Assembly: GCA_963703045.1 (NCBI GenBank)
Contig: OY969782.1
Coordinates: 1,860,001 to 1,924,000, forward strand
DNA from: Miltoncostaea sp963703045
GTDB taxonomy: Bacteria > Actinomycetota > Thermoleophilia > Miltoncostaeales > Miltoncostaeaceae
DNA: 64,000 bases
Reading direction: 5' to 3'
Both the position numbers and the translations under genes were made by a program. The notes beneath the pieces are model-generated. The model worked only from the letters and a program-made list of their open reading frames with translations, searched no databases and was not told where the DNA came from. This document shows, one piece after another, positions 62,830 to 64,000 of the stretch. Each line of letters starts with the position of its first letter. The stretch's first letter is position 1.

Positions 62830-64000
62830 GGTGCCGTGGTCGTTCCGGGCGCCTCGGGGGTCGTCTCGGGCGTGGCGGGCGCCGGCGGTCCCGCCGGCTC
62901 GGGGGCCGTCAGGGTCGGGGGCTGCGAGATGCCGTGTGTCCAGACCAGGCGCGCGGCGATGGCGACCGCCTCCCCCTGGCCCCGGAAGGTGGAGGACACG
63001 AGGCCGGCGTCGTCGGCCGCGATGTCCGTCACCGCGAGGTCGGTGTCCTGCCAGCCGCTCGACAGGTCGCGGCCGAAGATGGTCCAGGGAAGCCCGTGGG
63101 CGACCTGGAGGGTGCCGCCGGCGGACTCCCCGAGGGTGTAGGTGCGGCTGCTGACCCAGGCGCCCACGCCGACCACCGCGGCGATCAGCACGATCGCGGC
63201 GATCAGCACCGGGACCAGACGCGAGCGCCGCCGGGGGACCGCCTCGAACAGGGGCATCCCGCGCGAGGCCGGCGCCGATCCGTCGCCGGGTGTCTGACCG
63301 TGGAGGCCGCCGAGCACCTTGACCGCCGTGGGGGCCGTCCCGTCGCCGCCGTCGGCGACGAGGGGGGCCTCCATCGTGTCGCCCGGCTGGGCCGCCGACG
63401 CGGGGCCGACCCGCGCGAGGACCACGGTGACGTTGTCGGCGCCCCCCGCGCCGTTGGCCGCCGCCACCAGGTCACGGGCGGCGCCCGCCAGCGACGAGGC
63501 GGAGGCGAGGACCGCGGAGATGTCCGCCTCGGACACGTACGACGACAGGCCGTCGCTGCACAGCAGCACCACGTCGCCGTCACGGACGTCGGCGCTGAGC
63601 GTGTCGGCCTCGACCTCGGCGTCGGCCCCGAGGGCCCGGGTGATGACGTTGCGGTGCGGGTGGCTCTCGGCCTCCTCGGCGGTGATGCTGCCGCGGCGCA
63701 CGAGCTCGGCGACCACGGAGTGGTCCTCGGTCACCTGGCTCAGCGCCTCGTCGCGCCACAGGTAGGCGCGCGAGTCGCCCACGTGCACGACGTCGAGGCG
63801 TCCCCCGCGCATCATCGCGGCGGTCAGGGTGGTGCCCATGCCGCTCTTGTCGGGGTCGTCGCTGGCGAGGCGGCGGATGGCGCGGTTCGCCTCGCCGACG
63901 GCCGCGCGCACGTCCTCGGCGCTGAAGGGGGCGCTGAGCGCGCCGACCGCATCGACCGCCATCTGGGCCGCGACCTCGCCGGCCTTGGCCCCGCCCATGC
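62826..64000 (-). CDS. pstP: PP2C-family Ser/Thr phosphatase (PstP-like), 5' end cut off
   Basis: The gene runs off the right edge; the visible 391 residues start just after the first metal-binding motif (the remaining GMGG-AKAGE is seen at 63999 and below). Later PP2C motifs are present: GMGTTLTAAMM, VVHVGDSRAYLW, EDHSVV, LLCSDGLSSYV, and ADNVTVVLARV. A linker, a membrane helix (LVPVLIAAIVLIAAVVGVGAW) and an extracytoplasmic tail ending in Pro/Thr-rich repeats follow. PstP counteracts PknB. Its stop overlaps ftsW by four bases. Confidence 0.92.
   Translation of the reverse strand, partial: MGGAKAGEVAAQMAVDAVGALSAPFSAEDVRAAVGEANRAIRRLASDDPDKSGMGTTLTAAMMRGGRLDVVHVGDSRAYLWRDEALSQVTEDHSVVAELVRRGSITAEEAESHPHRNVITRALGADAEVEADTLSADVRDGDVVLLCSDGLSSYVSEADISAVLASASSLAGAARDLVAAANGAGGADNVTVVLARVGPASAAQPGDTMEAPLVADGGDGTAPTAVKVLGGLHGQTPGDGSAPASRGMPLFEAVPRRRSRLVPVLIAAIVLIAAVVGVGAWVSSRTYTLGESAGGTLQVAHGLPWTIFGRDLSSGWQDTDLAVTDIAADDAGLVSSTFRGQGEAVAIAARLVWTHGISQPPTLTAPEPAGPPAPATPETTPEAPGTTTAP

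Overview
The window is a 64 kb piece of a very GC-rich bacterial chromosome with a dense, mostly overlapping gene layout and many GTG starts. The gene set points to an actinobacterium: TatA/TatC, a B12-dependent class II ribonucleotide reductase with NrdR, a pstP-ftsW-pbpA-pknB cell-division block, RskA-type anti-sigma, and a CtaG-type membrane protein. Exported tandem ferritin-like proteins and the general gene mix suggest class Thermoleophilia (Solirubrobacterales or relatives). That placement is inference; there is no rRNA here to test it.

Layout. 1-7.2 kb: assimilatory sulfite/nitrite reductase behind a CsoR/CstR-like palindrome, two alpha/beta hydrolases (one without its nucleophile), a CGNR regulator, and a glycosyltransferase. 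7.2-17.4 kb: O-antigen-ligase-like membrane protein, signal peptidase I, nrdR-nrdJ behind tandem NrdR boxes, a FAD monooxygenase, an aldo/keto reductase, tatC and tatA. 17.7-23.5 kb: two tandem exported ferritin-like proteins, ctaG, then a zinc operon (znuA-znuB-znuC-small membrane protein-zur) behind a Zur-like box. 23.5-32.2 kb: lgt, ilvD, a GGDEF/HD-GYP protein, STAS, an SDR and an argininosuccinate-lyase homologue. 32.1-36.1 kb: an ECF vitamin transporter operon (lipoprotein, T, fused A-A, S) under a cobalamin riboswitch. 36.2-45.1 kb: a degenerate tyrosine recombinase, an ECF sigma/anti-sigma pair, a 1,815-residue pseudokinase-AAA-TPR-GAF-GGDEF-EAL protein, and an AlkC-type DNA glycosylase. 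45.2-48.2 kb: tRNA-Met, tRNA-Thr and tRNA-Tyr with protein genes between them. 48.3-55.6 kb: a response regulator, a receptor Ser/Thr kinase followed by two tandem tyrosine recombinases, a secreted glycoside hydrolase with three exact 48-residue repeats, and a secreted unknown. 55.6-64 kb: a membrane protein, phosphoesterase, ddl, pknB, pbpA, ftsW and a 5'-truncated pstP.

How the parts connect. The cobalamin riboswitch and ECF transporter supply the cofactor needed by the B12-dependent NrdJ. Zur and the Znu transporter form a self-contained zinc circuit. PknB, PstP, FtsW, PbpA and Ddl are one peptidoglycan-synthesis and control unit. Two large proteins suggest c-di-GMP signalling: one GGDEF+HD-GYP and one GGDEF+EAL.

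A caution for users: eight otherwise well-conserved genes (nrdR, znuB, znuA, ilvD, the ECF ATPase at two sites, the ECF T component, a response regulator, ftsW) carry single-base frameshifts, several in short G/C runs. Since ilvD and ftsW would be expected to be needed, most of these probably reflect uncorrected assembly errors rather than real gene loss.
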